From JAHBXC01 sp964350875 (GTDB lineage: Bacteria; Planctomycetota; Phycisphaerae; Phycisphaerales; UBA1924), in assembly GCA_964350875.1 (NCBI GenBank), contig CAYGLT010000061.1, positions 1 to 14,792 on the forward strand: a stretch of DNA of 14,792 nucleotides, given 5' to 3'. The notes under the pieces are model-generated. The model did not search any database, had not been told where the DNA came from, and worked only from the letters and a program-made list of their open reading frames with translations. Of the stretch, positions 1-7,158 are shown in pieces (position 1 is the stretch's first letter; each line of letters opens with the position of its first letter). Position numbers and translations under genes: made by a program.

Positions 1-1136
1 CGGCTGAGCATGAGTTCGAGCGTCTGGACGACGAAGTCCTGCTCGTGCTCGGCGAGTCGGTTGTGGAAGGGCAGGGCGATGGTGCGCTGGCTCACCGATT
101 CCGCGATGGGGAAGTCGCCCGGGTGGTGGCCGAACATCTGGCGGTAGAAGGGCTGGAGGTGGATGCACGGGAAGTAGTCCGCGGCGCCGACATCGTGACG
201 GCGAAGGCCCGCGATGATGCGGTCGCGCTCGTCTCGGGTGTAGTCGTTGCGCAGGCGGGCGACGAACACGAACCAACTCATCTTCGCCGCGGGCTCGATG
301 GTGGGCAGGAGGATGTCGCAATTGCCCATGAGGCGCATCATGTAGCGCTGCGCGACGGCGTCGCGTGCGGCGAGCATCTCGTCGAGACGCTCCATCTGCG
401 CCACGCCGAGCGCGGCGTTGATCTCGGACATCCGGTAGTTGTACCCGAGCCGCTCGTGGCTGAGCCATGCGCCGGCGCTCGAGCCGGTCATGTTCACTGC
501 GCGGCCCTGATTGCGGAACGAGCGGCAGAGTTCGGCGACGCGGTCGTCGTCGGTGACGATCATGCCGCCTTCGCCCGTGGTGATCTGTTTGTTGGGATAG
601 AAGCCGAAGACGCCCACGCGGCCGAAACCGCCGACGGGCCGGTCGTTCCACGCGCCGCCGAGGCCTTCGCAACAGTCTTCGATGAGGGGGATCTCGTGGC
701 GGGCGGCGATGGCGCGGTAGGCCTCCATGTGCGCGGGGTTGCCGAATGCCTCGACCGCGAGGATGGCCTTGGTGCGCCGGGTGATCGCGTTCTCGACGAG
801 CGCGGGGTCCATGTTCAGGGAGCGCGGGTCGATGTCGACGAAGACCGGTTTGGCGCCGACATAGAGGATGCAGTTCGCGCTGGCGATGAACGAGAAGGGG
901 GTGGTGACGACCTCGTCGCCCGGCCCGATGCCCAGCGCGAGGAGCGACATGTGGAGCCCGACGGTTCCCGAGGAGCAGGCGATCGCGTAGCGGCGTCCGG
1001 TGCGCTGCGCGATGAGTTGCTCGAACTGTTCCTGCATGGGGCCGATCGCGAGGCGGCCCGAGCGGAGTGTGGCGACGACCCGTTCGATCTCGAGTTCGGT
1101 GATGTCGGGCCTGGAGAGGGGGATCTCTTCGAGCAT
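1..1136 (-). CDS. DegT/DnrJ/EryC1/StrS-family PLP aminotransferase (C-terminus cut by window edge)
   Basis: A fold-type I, pyridoxal-phosphate-dependent sugar aminotransferase. Family members transfer an amino group from glutamate or glutamine to a keto-sugar nucleotide used for surface polysaccharide or glycan synthesis. 378 codons are visible from the ATG and the frame is open to the edge. The family is usually 370-400 aa, so only a few residues are missing. Seen: the cofactor-site motif SSGT (55-58), GDEVVTTPFSFIASAN (73-88), IEDCCEGLGG (152-161) with the Asp expected to hold the pyridine nitrogen, and FYPNKQITTGEGG (179-191), where Lys183 is the predicted Schiff-base lysine. GYNYRMSEINAALG is the usual C-half signature. 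A weak AAGGCG precedes the start. The gene follows dnaA on the same strand, with a candidate terminator between them. Substrate and product cannot be read from this sequence; family assignment is firm. Confidence 0.93.
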   Translation of the reverse strand, partial: MLEEIPLSRPDITELEIERVVATLRSGRLAIGPMQEQFEQLIAQRTGRRYAIACSSGTVGLHMSLLALGIGPGDEVVTTPFSFIASANCILYVGAKPVFVDIDPRSLNMDPALVENAITRRTKAILAVEAFGNPAHMEAYRAIAARHEIPLIEDCCEGLGGAWNDRPVGGFGRVGVFGFYPNKQITTGEGGMIVTDDDRVAELCRSFRNQGRAVNMTGSSAGAWLSHERLGYNYRMSEINAALGVAQMERLDEMLAARDAVAQRYMMRLMGNCDILLPTIEPAAKMSWFVFVARLRNDYTRDERDRIIAGLRRHDVGAADYFPCIHLQPFYRQMFGHHPGDFPIAESVSQRTIALPFHNRLAEHEQDFVVQTLELMLS

Positions 1137-1176
1137 GGGTCGCCTTGGTTGGGGAATGCGTGGTGGGGCCTGAAAC

Positions 1177-1193
1177 AAAAAAGGCCGCGGGCC
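1177..1193 (-). terminator. Candidate intrinsic terminator after dnaA
   Basis: Read on the minus strand, GGCC-CGC-GGCC is followed at once by six T (1177-1182). It lies about 75 nt past the dnaA stop and about 40 nt before the next start codon. The stem is short (4 bp, 3-nt loop), so strength is uncertain, but the T-run directly after a G/C stem is the expected arrangement. Confidence 0.5.
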
Positions 1194-1269
1194 ACCCTTA
1201 CATCGAGCGGGGGAGGAGGCCCGCTCCAGCGAGGGTAGCCCGCGACGGCGGGAGAGAGAGAACGGGAGT

Positions 1270-2748
1270 TCAGGCGGCCCGCGCGCCGGGTCGGGCGGCG
1301 CGGTCGAGGACGGCTTCGGTCAGACGGTCGACGAGGGAGGCGAGGGGGAGGACGCCCAGGCGTTCGCCGGCGTCGGCGTGTTCGTTGCGTTCGATCTGGG
1401 CGCCGAGTCGCTTGCACGCGGTGACGACGCTCGAGTGGCTGGGTCGGCGGAGGTCCTTGGCGATCTCCGGGAAACTGCGCGTGGTCATGCGGCGGGCGAG
1501 GAGGGCGACCATCGACCGGGCGAGGACGACGCGCTTGTGGCGACCGTTGCCGAGCACCTCGGTCTTGCTGACGCCGAGCGAATCGCAGACCGCTTCGGTG
1601 ATCTCGTCGGTGGCGAGGGGGCGCCGGGCGGTTGCGGGGCGGGCGGAGCGGCCGAGGGCGCGCTCGACGCACGCGGCGTCCACCGCGCCCTGAGGCGCGT
1701 TGGCGTCGGCGAGGAGTTCCCGAACCGCGACGACGCGGGTGACGGCGCCTTCGAGTTCGCGGACGGTTCCCTGACAGCGTGCGGCGATGGCTTCGCCGAC
1801 GCCCGGGAGCGGGACCAGGCCGCGCTTCAGCAGGAGGCGTCGGGCGATCTCGGCGCGGGTCGAGGCGTCGGGCTTGTCGAGCCGGACGACCATGCCGCTG
1901 ATGAACCGCGAGACGAGTTTCTCGCAGAAGCGGGCGATCTGGTGGGGGTGCTCGTCGGAGGCGAGCACGACGCGGGCGCCGCACAGGTCGAGGGCGTCGA
2001 AGGTGTGGAGGAGTTCGTCCTGGGTTTTGGACTTCTGGGAGAGGAAGTGGACATCGTCAACGCAGAGCAGGTCGAGGCCGCGGTGCTGGCGACGGAAGTC
2101 CTCGAGTTTGTTGGTCTTGAGGGCCTGGATGAAGGCGTTGGTGAACTGCTCGCCCGTGGTGTAGCGGACTTTCGCGCCGGGGTTGGTCTCACGGAATCGA
2201 GTGACGATGCCTTGGAGGAGGTGCGTCTTGCCCAGCCCGGAGTGGCCGTGGAGGAACAGGCCGCCGAACTGATCGCGAGCGGCGCCGCCCGCGATTCGTT
2301 GGGCAGCCTGATACGCGAGGCGGTTGGAGTCACCGACGACGAAGTCGTCGAGTCGGCGCCAGGTGGCGCCGGGACCCGCAAGGCGCGCCGGAGCGCTGGT
2401 CTGCGTTCCGGTGGATTGTTGTGCAGCGGCGGCGACGGCTCGCTCGTTGTGCGAAGCGGCCTGCGCCGCGAGGGGATCGATCTCGAAGCGGATCGTCGCG
2501 TCGTCACCGAGCGCGGATTTGACCGCGGCTTCGAGCGCGTCGCCGAACCGGCGACGGAGAGTCTCGGCGATGAAGGCGTTGGGAACGGTGAGGGCGACGG
2601 TGTCGCGATCGACGGTGATGGCGTCGAGGTCGGCGCCGAAGTATCGATCGAACCGGTCGGCGCCGATGGTGTCGGCGAGCACGCCTCGGACCTCGTTGGG
2701 CGTGCCGGCGGAGCGTCGGACTCGGCCGTCCTGGAGGGGCTGATTCAC
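1270..2748 (-). CDS. dnaA: Chromosomal replication initiator protein DnaA
   Basis: Binds DnaA boxes at oriC and, as an ATP-bound AAA+ filament, opens the duplex and helps load the replicative helicase. It has 492 aa. Domain I covers about 18-92 (TLRRRFGDALE), followed by an Ala/Gln/Ser-rich linker (about 95-125). In the AAA+ core are Walker A GHSGLGKT (168-175), Walker B LLCVDDVHFL (227-236, Asp231-Asp232), SRF (280-282, arginine-finger position) and sensor II GTVRELEGAV (327-336). Domain IV (about 378-450) contains SFPEIAKDL. The recognition loop reads PSHSSV (436-441), where most bacteria have RDHTTV; Arg411 keeps the usual base-contact arginine. A tail of about 40 aa follows domain IV. The start is GTG, chosen because GGAAAGGA sits 5 nt upstream and domain I begins there. 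dnaN, recF and gyrB are not adjacent. Confidence 0.97.
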   Translation of the reverse strand: MNQPLQDGRVRRSAGTPNEVRGVLADTIGADRFDRYFGADLDAITVDRDTVALTVPNAFIAETLRRRFGDALEAAVKSALGDDATIRFEIDPLAAQAASHNERAVAAAAQQSTGTQTSAPARLAGPGATWRRLDDFVVGDSNRLAYQAAQRIAGGAARDQFGGLFLHGHSGLGKTHLLQGIVTRFRETNPGAKVRYTTGEQFTNAFIQALKTNKLEDFRRQHRGLDLLCVDDVHFLSQKSKTQDELLHTFDALDLCGARVVLASDEHPHQIARFCEKLVSRFISGMVVRLDKPDASTRAEIARRLLLKRGLVPLPGVGEAIAARCQGTVRELEGAVTRVVAVRELLADANAPQGAVDAACVERALGRSARPATARRPLATDEITEAVCDSLGVSKTEVLGNGRHKRVVLARSMVALLARRMTTRSFPEIAKDLRRPSHSSVVTACKRLGAQIERNEHADAGERLGVLPLASLVDRLTEAVLDRAARPGARAA

Positions 2749-2753
2749 GGCAA

Positions 2754-2761
2754 TCCTTTCC
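2754..2761 (-). promoter_or_regulatory. Ribosome binding site fixing the dnaA GTG start
   Basis: The minus strand reads GGAAAGGA, then 5 nt (TTGCC), then GTG. This purine-rich Shine-Dalgarno sequence supports the GTG at 2746-2748 as the dnaA start. Confidence 0.7.
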
Positions 2762-3022
2762 GTGATGCAAGGGCATTCGCCGTCGGGGGCGTGCCGGTGC
2801 GCGTGGGAGAGAGAGATGCCGAGTCCGTTCGTTGTGCGTCCCGGGCGATGCCGATTCCGGGTCCGTGCGCGGCCTGCGGAACCGAGAGGCGATGCGACAC
2901 CCTGCTCCGGGGCCGAATCTGGCTCCGAAACCGAAGGTTGTGCTGCTGCCGTGCTTCCGCAGGTCGACGCGTCCGGGGGAGATCGTTCGGGAGCGCGTCG
3001 GCCAGTCCTTGACCGTGAAGAG

Positions 3023-3051
3023 ACGGTAAAGCGATCGGGCGAGCGTTACAA
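3023..3051 (-). promoter_or_regulatory. Candidate dnaA promoter
   Basis: On the minus strand TTGTAA (3046-3051) and TACCGT (3023-3028) are separated by 17 nt. This would give a dnaA leader of about 265 nt. The -10 follows a TACNNT pattern also seen before other genes in this window. Confidence 0.42.
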
Positions 3052-3130
3052 GCCCGTGAAGGGCGATCCGCCCGGTGGTGAGAGCCCGCAAACTCGCGTC
3101 TGAACACTGTTTAGGTCGCGAGCAAAATTC

Positions 3131-3139
3131 TGATCCACA
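3131..3139 (+). promoter_or_regulatory. DnaA-box-like nonamer
   Basis: TGATCCACA matches the TTATCCACA consensus at 8 of 9 positions. It lies about 380 bp upstream of the dnaA start and upstream of the candidate dnaA promoter, where it could serve initiation or dnaA autoregulation. A single box is weak evidence, and this DnaA has an altered recognition loop, so its preferred site may differ. Confidence 0.35.
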
Positions 3140-3254
3140 TACGAGCCAGCGCTGGGTGTCGCGGGTGGAAATCTCGTAAGTTCTTGTTGTTGCGAGGGCT
3201 GGGTGCGCCGAGGTTCGATGGAAGCCGCAAGCGTTCCACAATCGGCGTTTGTCA

Positions 3255-3276
3255 CCCCACTCCGAGGGGGGTGGGG
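3255..3276. repeat. Inverted repeat, 9-bp stem with 4-nt loop
   Basis: CCCCACTCC (3255-3263), GAGG loop, GGGGTGGGG (3268-3276): nine pairs including one T-G wobble. No T-run follows on either strand, so this is not a standard intrinsic terminator. It lies about 200 bp past the SCO stop, inside the candidate origin region. Confidence 0.5.
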
Positions 3277-3330
3277 CGAGCGGCGGTTTGACAGGGCGTG
3301 CGACCTGGCGCAGCCCTCTCACGACGCGGA

Positions 3331-3364
3331 AGCCCGCTCCGGCGATTTCTCGCCGACGCGGGCT
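3331..3364. repeat. Long hairpin, 7 + 6 bp with a 2x2 internal loop
   Basis: AGCCCGC (3331-3337) pairs with GCGGGCT (3358-3364). Inside, CGGCGA (3340-3345) pairs with TCGCCG (3350-3355) around TTTC. All 13 pairs are Watson-Crick, interrupted only by TC/AC. It may end transcription of the operon whose last gene stops at 3478, about 115 bp away on the minus strand, but no T-tract follows. Its left arm resembles 1219-1232 on the other side of dnaA (13 of 14 bases). Confidence 0.55.
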
Positions 3365-3477
3365 GGAGGAGGAGAGAACAACTCGTTTTTCGATACGCGC
3401 CGTCGAGTTCGGCGGTTCCGAGAATCCTTCACGGGATCTTCACTCTTGACTGTGTGAAGGCCGCCTCCCGGCGGGGG

Positions 3478-4176
3478 TCAGTCGCGCGGGGCGGCGCGTA
3501 TCACCCGCTCGATCAGCGTGTTGACCTCGCGCTCGTCGAGGCCGCTGTAGAGCCCGATGACTCGCGCTTCGGGATCAAGAAGCAGCAACTTTCCGGTGTG
3601 ATCGATCCACGGCATCTCGTCGCCCGATTTCGTCGTGATCGGTCTGGACGGATCGAGCGAGAGTCCGAGTTTGAGCCCGTCCTCGCTGACCCTGCGCACC
3701 TCTTCGTAGTTGTCTGCGCGAAGGAAGGTCCACACGGCGGGATCGGCGCCGAGTTCGTTCGCGTGCGCGAGGAGTGTCGCTTCGGTGTCGTTGGTCGGAT
3801 CGACGCTGATGCTGACAAGTTGGACGCCGGTGTCGCCCGCGGCGTCCTGAATGCGCTTCATCGACCGTGACAGCGCGGGGCAGATCGCCGGGCAGTTGGT
3901 GAAGAAGAAGTCGATCACGGTGATGCGCCCGAGCAGATCGTCGCGGGTGAACGGTTCGCCCGTCTGCGTGGTCATCGTGAACTCTGGAACGACGAGCGCA
4001 TCAAGCCCGGGATCCTGCGCGAGCGCAGCGCCCTGCGGGTTGCGGATCATGTCGAAGATATAGACGCCCCCGGCCGCGAGCAGACCGACGACGACGAGGA
4101 TCATGATCGGCTTGAGGGAGAGCGGCTTGGGCTGTTTGCGGCGGGCGCGTGGCTTGGGCGGCGGACGATCGTTCAT
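3478..4176 (-). CDS. SCO1/SenC-family copper chaperone for cytochrome oxidase assembly
   Basis: A membrane-anchored, thioredoxin-fold protein that delivers copper to, or reduces the cysteines of, the CuA site of cytochrome c oxidase. It has 232 aa: a basic, Pro-rich N-terminus, one transmembrane anchor (about 24-42, MILVVVGLLAAGGVYIF), then a periplasm-side domain. The metal ligands of the family are present: CPAIC (Cys95, Cys99) in FFFTNCPAICP, and His193 in WIDHTGKLLLLD. Other family hallmarks are PEFTMTTQTGEPFTRDDLLGR (from 64) and SISVDPTNDTEATL (122-135). The ATG overlaps the stop of the upstream ABC permease as ATGA, indicating translational coupling. It is the last gene of the operon starting with cyoE. 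The family call is very secure; the exact oxidase served is unknown. Confidence 0.95.
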   Translation of the reverse strand: MNDRPPPKPRARRKQPKPLSLKPIMILVVVGLLAAGGVYIFDMIRNPQGAALAQDPGLDALVVPEFTMTTQTGEPFTRDDLLGRITVIDFFFTNCPAICPALSRSMKRIQDAAGDTGVQLVSISVDPTNDTEATLLAHANELGADPAVWTFLRADNYEEVRRVSEDGLKLGLSLDPSRPITTKSGDEMPWIDHTGKLLLLDPEARVIGLYSGLDEREVNTLIERVIRAAPRD

Positions 4177-4949
4177 AGCGGGTTCCTTGTTCCTCCGGGA
4201 CGCGACGCGCGGGACATCGTGATGACAGCAGCGGCGAGACCGGCGAGGGCGAACAGGATGGTGACTGTCCACGAAACGGCGCTGGGCGGTTCGTTCATGA
4301 CGGCGTCGCGCATCGTTCGTGTGATGTGATACAGCGGATTCGCGCGGGCAACCGCGCCGAGCCATGGAGAGGCGGCGCCGGCGTCGAAAATCGATCCGCT
4401 GAGAATCCACATCGGCATGAGCACGAGGTTCATCACGCCGTGGAAACCCTCGACGCTGTTGACTTTCCACGCGAGGGCCATCCCGAGACCGGTGATCGCG
4501 AATGTGGCGGACATGGCCGCGAAGAGAGCGAGAAGCAGCCCGATCGCGCTCACGCGGTCCGCGAGGAGCGGCGTCATCGCGAGCAGCGCCGCGCACTGCA
4601 CGAGCGCGACGGCGGCGCCGCCGACCGCTTTGCCGAGCGCGATCGACCAGGGCGGCGCGGGGGACACGATCGCGGCCTGCAGGAATCCCTCGTGCCGGTC
4701 GTTGATAAGCGAGATTGCGGAGAAGATCGCGCTGAATGTCGCGGTGAGCGTGACCATCCCCGGGAGCAGGAAGAGCGCGTAGTTGGCCGCGGCGTCGTCG
4801 GCGGGACGGAACGCGCCGGCGAACCCCGCGGAGAAGAAGAGCCAGATCAGCGCGGGCGTGCCGATGGCGGCGACGATGCGCGACGGCTGACGCGTGACGC
4901 GGAGGACCTCCCGGGTCGCGATGGCGCGGAACGCGAGCGCTGCGGTCAT
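4173..4949 (-). CDS. ABC-2-type transporter permease, oxidase-assembly operon
   Basis: The inner-membrane half of an ABC exporter whose ATPase is encoded directly upstream. It has 258 aa, and about six hydrophobic segments are visible (roughly 25-46, 57-81, 103-128, 134-160, 170-190, 225-246). Family hallmarks are the cytoplasmic loop LINDRHEGFLQAAIVSPAPP (81-100) followed by a GK, and NPLYHITRTMRDAV (204-217). Start and stop both overlap the neighbouring genes by 4 bases (ATGA), so the ATPase, permease and SCO protein are probably made in a coupled way. ABC-2 pairs next to heme O synthase and SCO genes suggest a role in heme-copper oxidase biogenesis. The transported substrate is unknown, and drug or sodium export, as in other members of this superfamily, cannot be excluded. 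Confidence 0.9.
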   Translation of the reverse strand: MTAALAFRAIATREVLRVTRQPSRIVAAIGTPALIWLFFSAGFAGAFRPADDAAANYALFLLPGMVTLTATFSAIFSAISLINDRHEGFLQAAIVSPAPPWSIALGKAVGGAAVALVQCAALLAMTPLLADRVSAIGLLLALFAAMSATFAITGLGMALAWKVNSVEGFHGVMNLVLMPMWILSGSIFDAGAASPWLGAVARANPLYHITRTMRDAVMNEPPSAVSWTVTILFALAGLAAAVITMSRASRPGGTRNPL

Positions 4950-5887
4950 GACGCGACCTCGATCCGTTCGGTCTCGGCGAGCGTGCGGCCTGTGCGCGCG
5001 AGGTACACATCGCCCAGTGTGGGCGGGCCGAACGAGAATGAGATCCCGGCTTGCGTGAGTTCACGCGTCGCGGCCGCGACCGCGTCGGAGTCGCCGGTCG
5101 CGACAACACCCGCGTCGAGGTCGCGTGTGGAGAGTCCGGCGGCGATCAGCGTGTCGCGTGCGTCGGCTTCGGCGCGGAGGACCGCGCCGCCGAGCGAGGC
5201 GCGGAGGGCGGCGGGGGAGTCGTCGGCGACGACGCGGCCTTCGTTGAGCATCACCACGCGGTCAGCGCGGGCCGCCTCGTCCATCAGGTGCGTGCTGAGA
5301 ACGATCGTGAGCAAACGCTGGCCGCGGATCGCGTCGAGCGTGTCGAGGAACGCCGTGCGCGTCGCGTGGTCGAGGCCCGTCGTCGGTTCGTCGAGGAACA
5401 GGATGTCCGGATCGGTGAGCATCGCCCGAGCGAGGTCGATTCGTCGGCGGAGCCCGCCTGAGAGTGTCGAGACGCGGTCATCGAGTCGGTCGAGGACGCC
5501 CAGCGAGGTGGCGGTGCGCGTGATGGCTTCGTCGGCCTTGCCACGGTCGAGCCCGAACAGGTTCGCGTGCGTGCGCAGGTTCTCGCGGCCCGTGAGGAGC
5601 GCGTCGAGCGCTTCGTGCTGAAACACCACGCCGATGAACCGGCGCGCGACGGCGAGGGAGTCGCGGCCAAGAAGGCGTAGAGAGCCAGCGTTCGGCGCGT
5701 CGAGGGTGGCGAGGATGCGCAGCAGCGTCGACTTGCCCGATCCGTTGGGGCCGAGCAGCGCGAGGAACTCACCCTGATGGACGGTCAGGGATGCGTCAGC
5801 GAGCGCGGTGCGCGCGGGCGTGCGGCGCTGCGCGCGGTAGGTTCGGGTCAGGCCGGTTGCTTCGATGGCGGCGGTCGGCTGGTTCAC
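4946..5887 (-). CDS. ABC transporter ATP-binding protein, oxidase-assembly operon
   Basis: The nucleotide-binding subunit that powers the adjacent ABC-2 permease. It has 313 aa from a GTG start. Motifs in order: Walker A GPNGSGKST (46-54), Q-loop Gln90 (GVVFQHEAL), signature LSGGLRRRIDLARA (142-155; Leu replaces the usual Gln of LSGGQ), Walker B ILFLDEPTTGLD (162-173), and H-loop His200 (STHLMDEA). The C-terminal 90 residues form the extra domain typical of DrrA/NatA/CcmA-like ATPases, ending in the usual PTLGDVYLARTGRTL. The GTG start is inferred from its 4-base overlap (GTGA) with the cyoE stop and from the ABC domain starting about 10 residues later. The far end overlaps the permease start (ATGA). 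Confidence 0.94.
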   Translation of the reverse strand: MNQPTAAIEATGLTRTYRAQRRTPARTALADASLTVHQGEFLALLGPNGSGKSTLLRILATLDAPNAGSLRLLGRDSLAVARRFIGVVFQHEALDALLTGRENLRTHANLFGLDRGKADEAITRTATSLGVLDRLDDRVSTLSGGLRRRIDLARAMLTDPDILFLDEPTTGLDHATRTAFLDTLDAIRGQRLLTIVLSTHLMDEAARADRVVMLNEGRVVADDSPAALRASLGGAVLRAEADARDTLIAAGLSTRDLDAGVVATGDSDAVAAATRELTQAGISFSFGPPTLGDVYLARTGRTLAETERIEVAS

Positions 5888-6891
5888 TGGAAGAGCGCGG
5901 TCGCGAATGCGTCGCCCACCATCGCGATGAGCAAGAGGGGCAGGTACGCGATGGAGCCGAAGAACAGCAGCGATGCGGAACGGTCGTCCCGTTGACGGGC
6001 GAAACGGAAGGCGGCGAGCAGCATCGCGAGGCCGAGGACGAGCGCGACGATCGCGTACGGCCAGCCGAGCAGGCCTTCGCCGCCCGGCCAGCGCATCGCG
6101 AGGACGGCGGCGAGGGAGACGGGGATGAGCGCGGCGGACCAGACGACGGTGGTTGTCGCGGTGCTGACGCCGGTGGGATCGACGACGGGGAGCACGCGGT
6201 GCCCGCCGCGCGCGTAGTCCTCGCGGTACTTCCACGCGAGCGCAAGGAAGTGGGGGATCTGCCAGACGGTCATGAGCGCGACGATCGACCACCCGCCCGG
6301 GTGATCGAGCCCGAAGGCGCCGTGCTGCCACGCGGCCGTCCACCCGATGAGCGGGGGGAGCGCGCCCGGGGCGGCGCCGATGATCGTCGCCAGCGGGGTC
6401 ACGGGCTTGAGCGGCGTGTAGATGACGACATAACTGATGATGGTCGCCAGCGCGACGAGCATCGCGGCCCAGTTCGTGAACAAGAGAAGAACCACGAGGC
6501 CGAGCACACTGAGCAGGGCGCCCACGAGCAGGCCTGCGCCGGCGGTCATGCGGCCCGCGGGGATGGGCCGGTCTGCGGTGCGCGTCATCGCGCCGTCGCG
6601 GACACGCTCGAGCCATTCGTTGAGCGCCGAGGCGCCCGACGAGCACAGCGCGGTGCCGATCGCGGTGGCAGCCGCGAGGAGGACCATGGCGCCGACGCTT
6701 CGCCCGGCGACGCCGCCCTGGCCGTGGACCATGGCGCCCATCGCGAAGCCGACCATCGTGGTGACGACGACCAGTTTGGTGATGCGCGGCTTGGTGAGTT
6801 CCGCGAAGTCGCGGAAACGCGCGACGGCGCGGGATGGCTCCGCCGAGGACGCGGCGAGCGGGGGGGCGGTGATGGAGGCGGCGTGACGCAC
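5884..6891 (-). CDS. ctaB: Protoheme IX farnesyltransferase (heme O synthase)
   Basis: Converts heme B to heme O by adding a farnesyl group, the first step towards the heme O or heme A of heme-copper oxidases (also named cyoE). A UbiA-superfamily polytopic membrane protein of 335 aa. Diagnostic motifs are LTKPRI (32-37), the first Asp-rich motif NEWLERVRDGAMTRTADRP (91-109; Asn91, Glu95, Asp99), and the second motif WQIPHFLALAWKYREDYARG (210-229) followed by HRVLPVVDPTG. Eight or nine hydrophobic segments fill the rest. A hydrophilic N-terminal extension of about 30 residues precedes the core. The start is GTG, the only start codon seen in frame upstream of the core; no clear Shine-Dalgarno sequence precedes it. 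First gene of the four-gene operon with ABC ATPase, permease and SCO. No oxidase subunit or heme A synthase gene is next to it here. Confidence 0.95.
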   Translation of the reverse strand: MRHAASITAPPLAASSAEPSRAVARFRDFAELTKPRITKLVVVTTMVGFAMGAMVHGQGGVAGRSVGAMVLLAAATAIGTALCSSGASALNEWLERVRDGAMTRTADRPIPAGRMTAGAGLLVGALLSVLGLVVLLLFTNWAAMLVALATIISYVVIYTPLKPVTPLATIIGAAPGALPPLIGWTAAWQHGAFGLDHPGGWSIVALMTVWQIPHFLALAWKYREDYARGGHRVLPVVDPTGVSTATTTVVWSAALIPVSLAAVLAMRWPGGEGLLGWPYAIVALVLGLAMLLAAFRFARQRDDRSASLLFFGSIAYLPLLLIAMVGDAFATALFQ

Positions 6892-6932
6892 CGAGGGGAC
6901 CCCAAACGGCAGGCGGCCCGCGTCCTGTCGGG

Positions 6933-6947
6933 CAGCATCCGATGCTG
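6933..6947. promoter_or_regulatory. Perfect dyad upstream of ctaB; possible operator or leader hairpin
   Basis: CAGCATC-C-GATGCTG has 7-bp perfect arms around one central base, about 42 bp upstream of the ctaB start. A possible -10 (TATCCT, minus strand, 6968-6973) lies just upstream, which would put the dyad about 20 nt into the transcript. No good -35 is visible. A repressor site or a leader hairpin fits equally well. Confidence 0.35.
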
Positions 6948-7023
6948 GCTCACAAGAACCGGGAGGAAGGATAGCGCGGTCGTCCCGGCCGCGCGGGTCA
7001 CGCGAAACCGCGAGCGGGAGCCG

Positions 7024-7053
7024 TTGGCGGATCGCGATCTGCCGATCTACCCT
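7024..7053 (+). promoter_or_regulatory. Candidate promoter for tRNA-Arg
   Basis: TTGGCG (7024-7029), 18-nt spacer, TACCCT (7048-7053). The transcript would start a few bases before the mature tRNA 5' end at 7064. Confidence 0.45.
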
Positions 7054-7063
7054 GAGCGTCGTT

Positions 7064-7137
7064 GCCCCGGTAGCTCAGTTGGATAGAGCAACGGATTTCT
7101 AATCCGTCGGTCGCAGGTTCGAATCCTGCCCGGGGCG
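7064..7137 (+). tRNA. tRNA-Arg (anticodon TCT)
   Basis: A full cloverleaf is visible. Acceptor GCCCCGG (7064-7070) pairs with CCGGGGC (7130-7136). The D arm is GCTC...GAGC, the anticodon stem ACGGA/TCCGT holds loop TTTCTAA (anticodon TCT, reading AGA and AGG), and the T arm is GCAGG-TTCGAAT-CCTGC. The discriminator base is G7137. CCA is not encoded and must be added by CCA transferase. AGA/AGG look rare in the neighbouring high-GC genes, which mostly use CGC and CGG, so this is probably a minor arginine isoacceptor. No integrase or duplicated tRNA end is seen nearby. Confidence 0.97.
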
Positions 7138-7158
7138 TTCGCGTCGTTCAGACGGTGC

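Larger units (their letters stand above)
2762..3477. other. Non-coding region between dnaA and the SCO gene; candidate oriC
   Basis: About 715 bp without a convincing gene. The open frames here are Arg/Pro/Ser-rich, overlap on both strands and show no recognisable domain; neither rpmH nor rnpA is present. The region holds a candidate dnaA promoter (3023-3051), a DnaA-box-like nonamer (3131-3139), a weaker CGTTCCACA (3232-3240), and two long hairpins (3255-3276, 3331-3364). Locally A/T-richer patches lie around 3110-3145 and 3170-3195. Many bacteria carry oriC beside dnaA, so an origin role is plausible, but a dense DnaA-box cluster is not visible and the origin call is inference. Confidence 0.35.

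Noticed and set aside
45..1238. Long plus-strand open frame opposite the aminotransferase
   Set aside because: It is the antisense of a gene with clear DegT-family motifs; the composition is Gly/Ala/Asp/Glu/His-rich with no domain, as expected for a shadow frame in high-GC DNA.
1378..3012. 544-aa plus-strand open frame opposite dnaA
   Set aside because: Antisense of dnaA; Gly/Glu/Ala/Val-rich low-information sequence with no recognisable domain.
2745..3107. Possible small gene (such as rnpA or rpmH) upstream of dnaA
   Set aside because: Read through all open frames here: Arg/Pro-rich with no RNase P protein or L34 motif, no ribosome site, and overlapping frames on both strands.
7064..7137. 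Integration site of a mobile element at tRNA-Arg
   Set aside because: No integrase, no repeated tRNA 3' segment and ordinary chromosomal genes on both sides.
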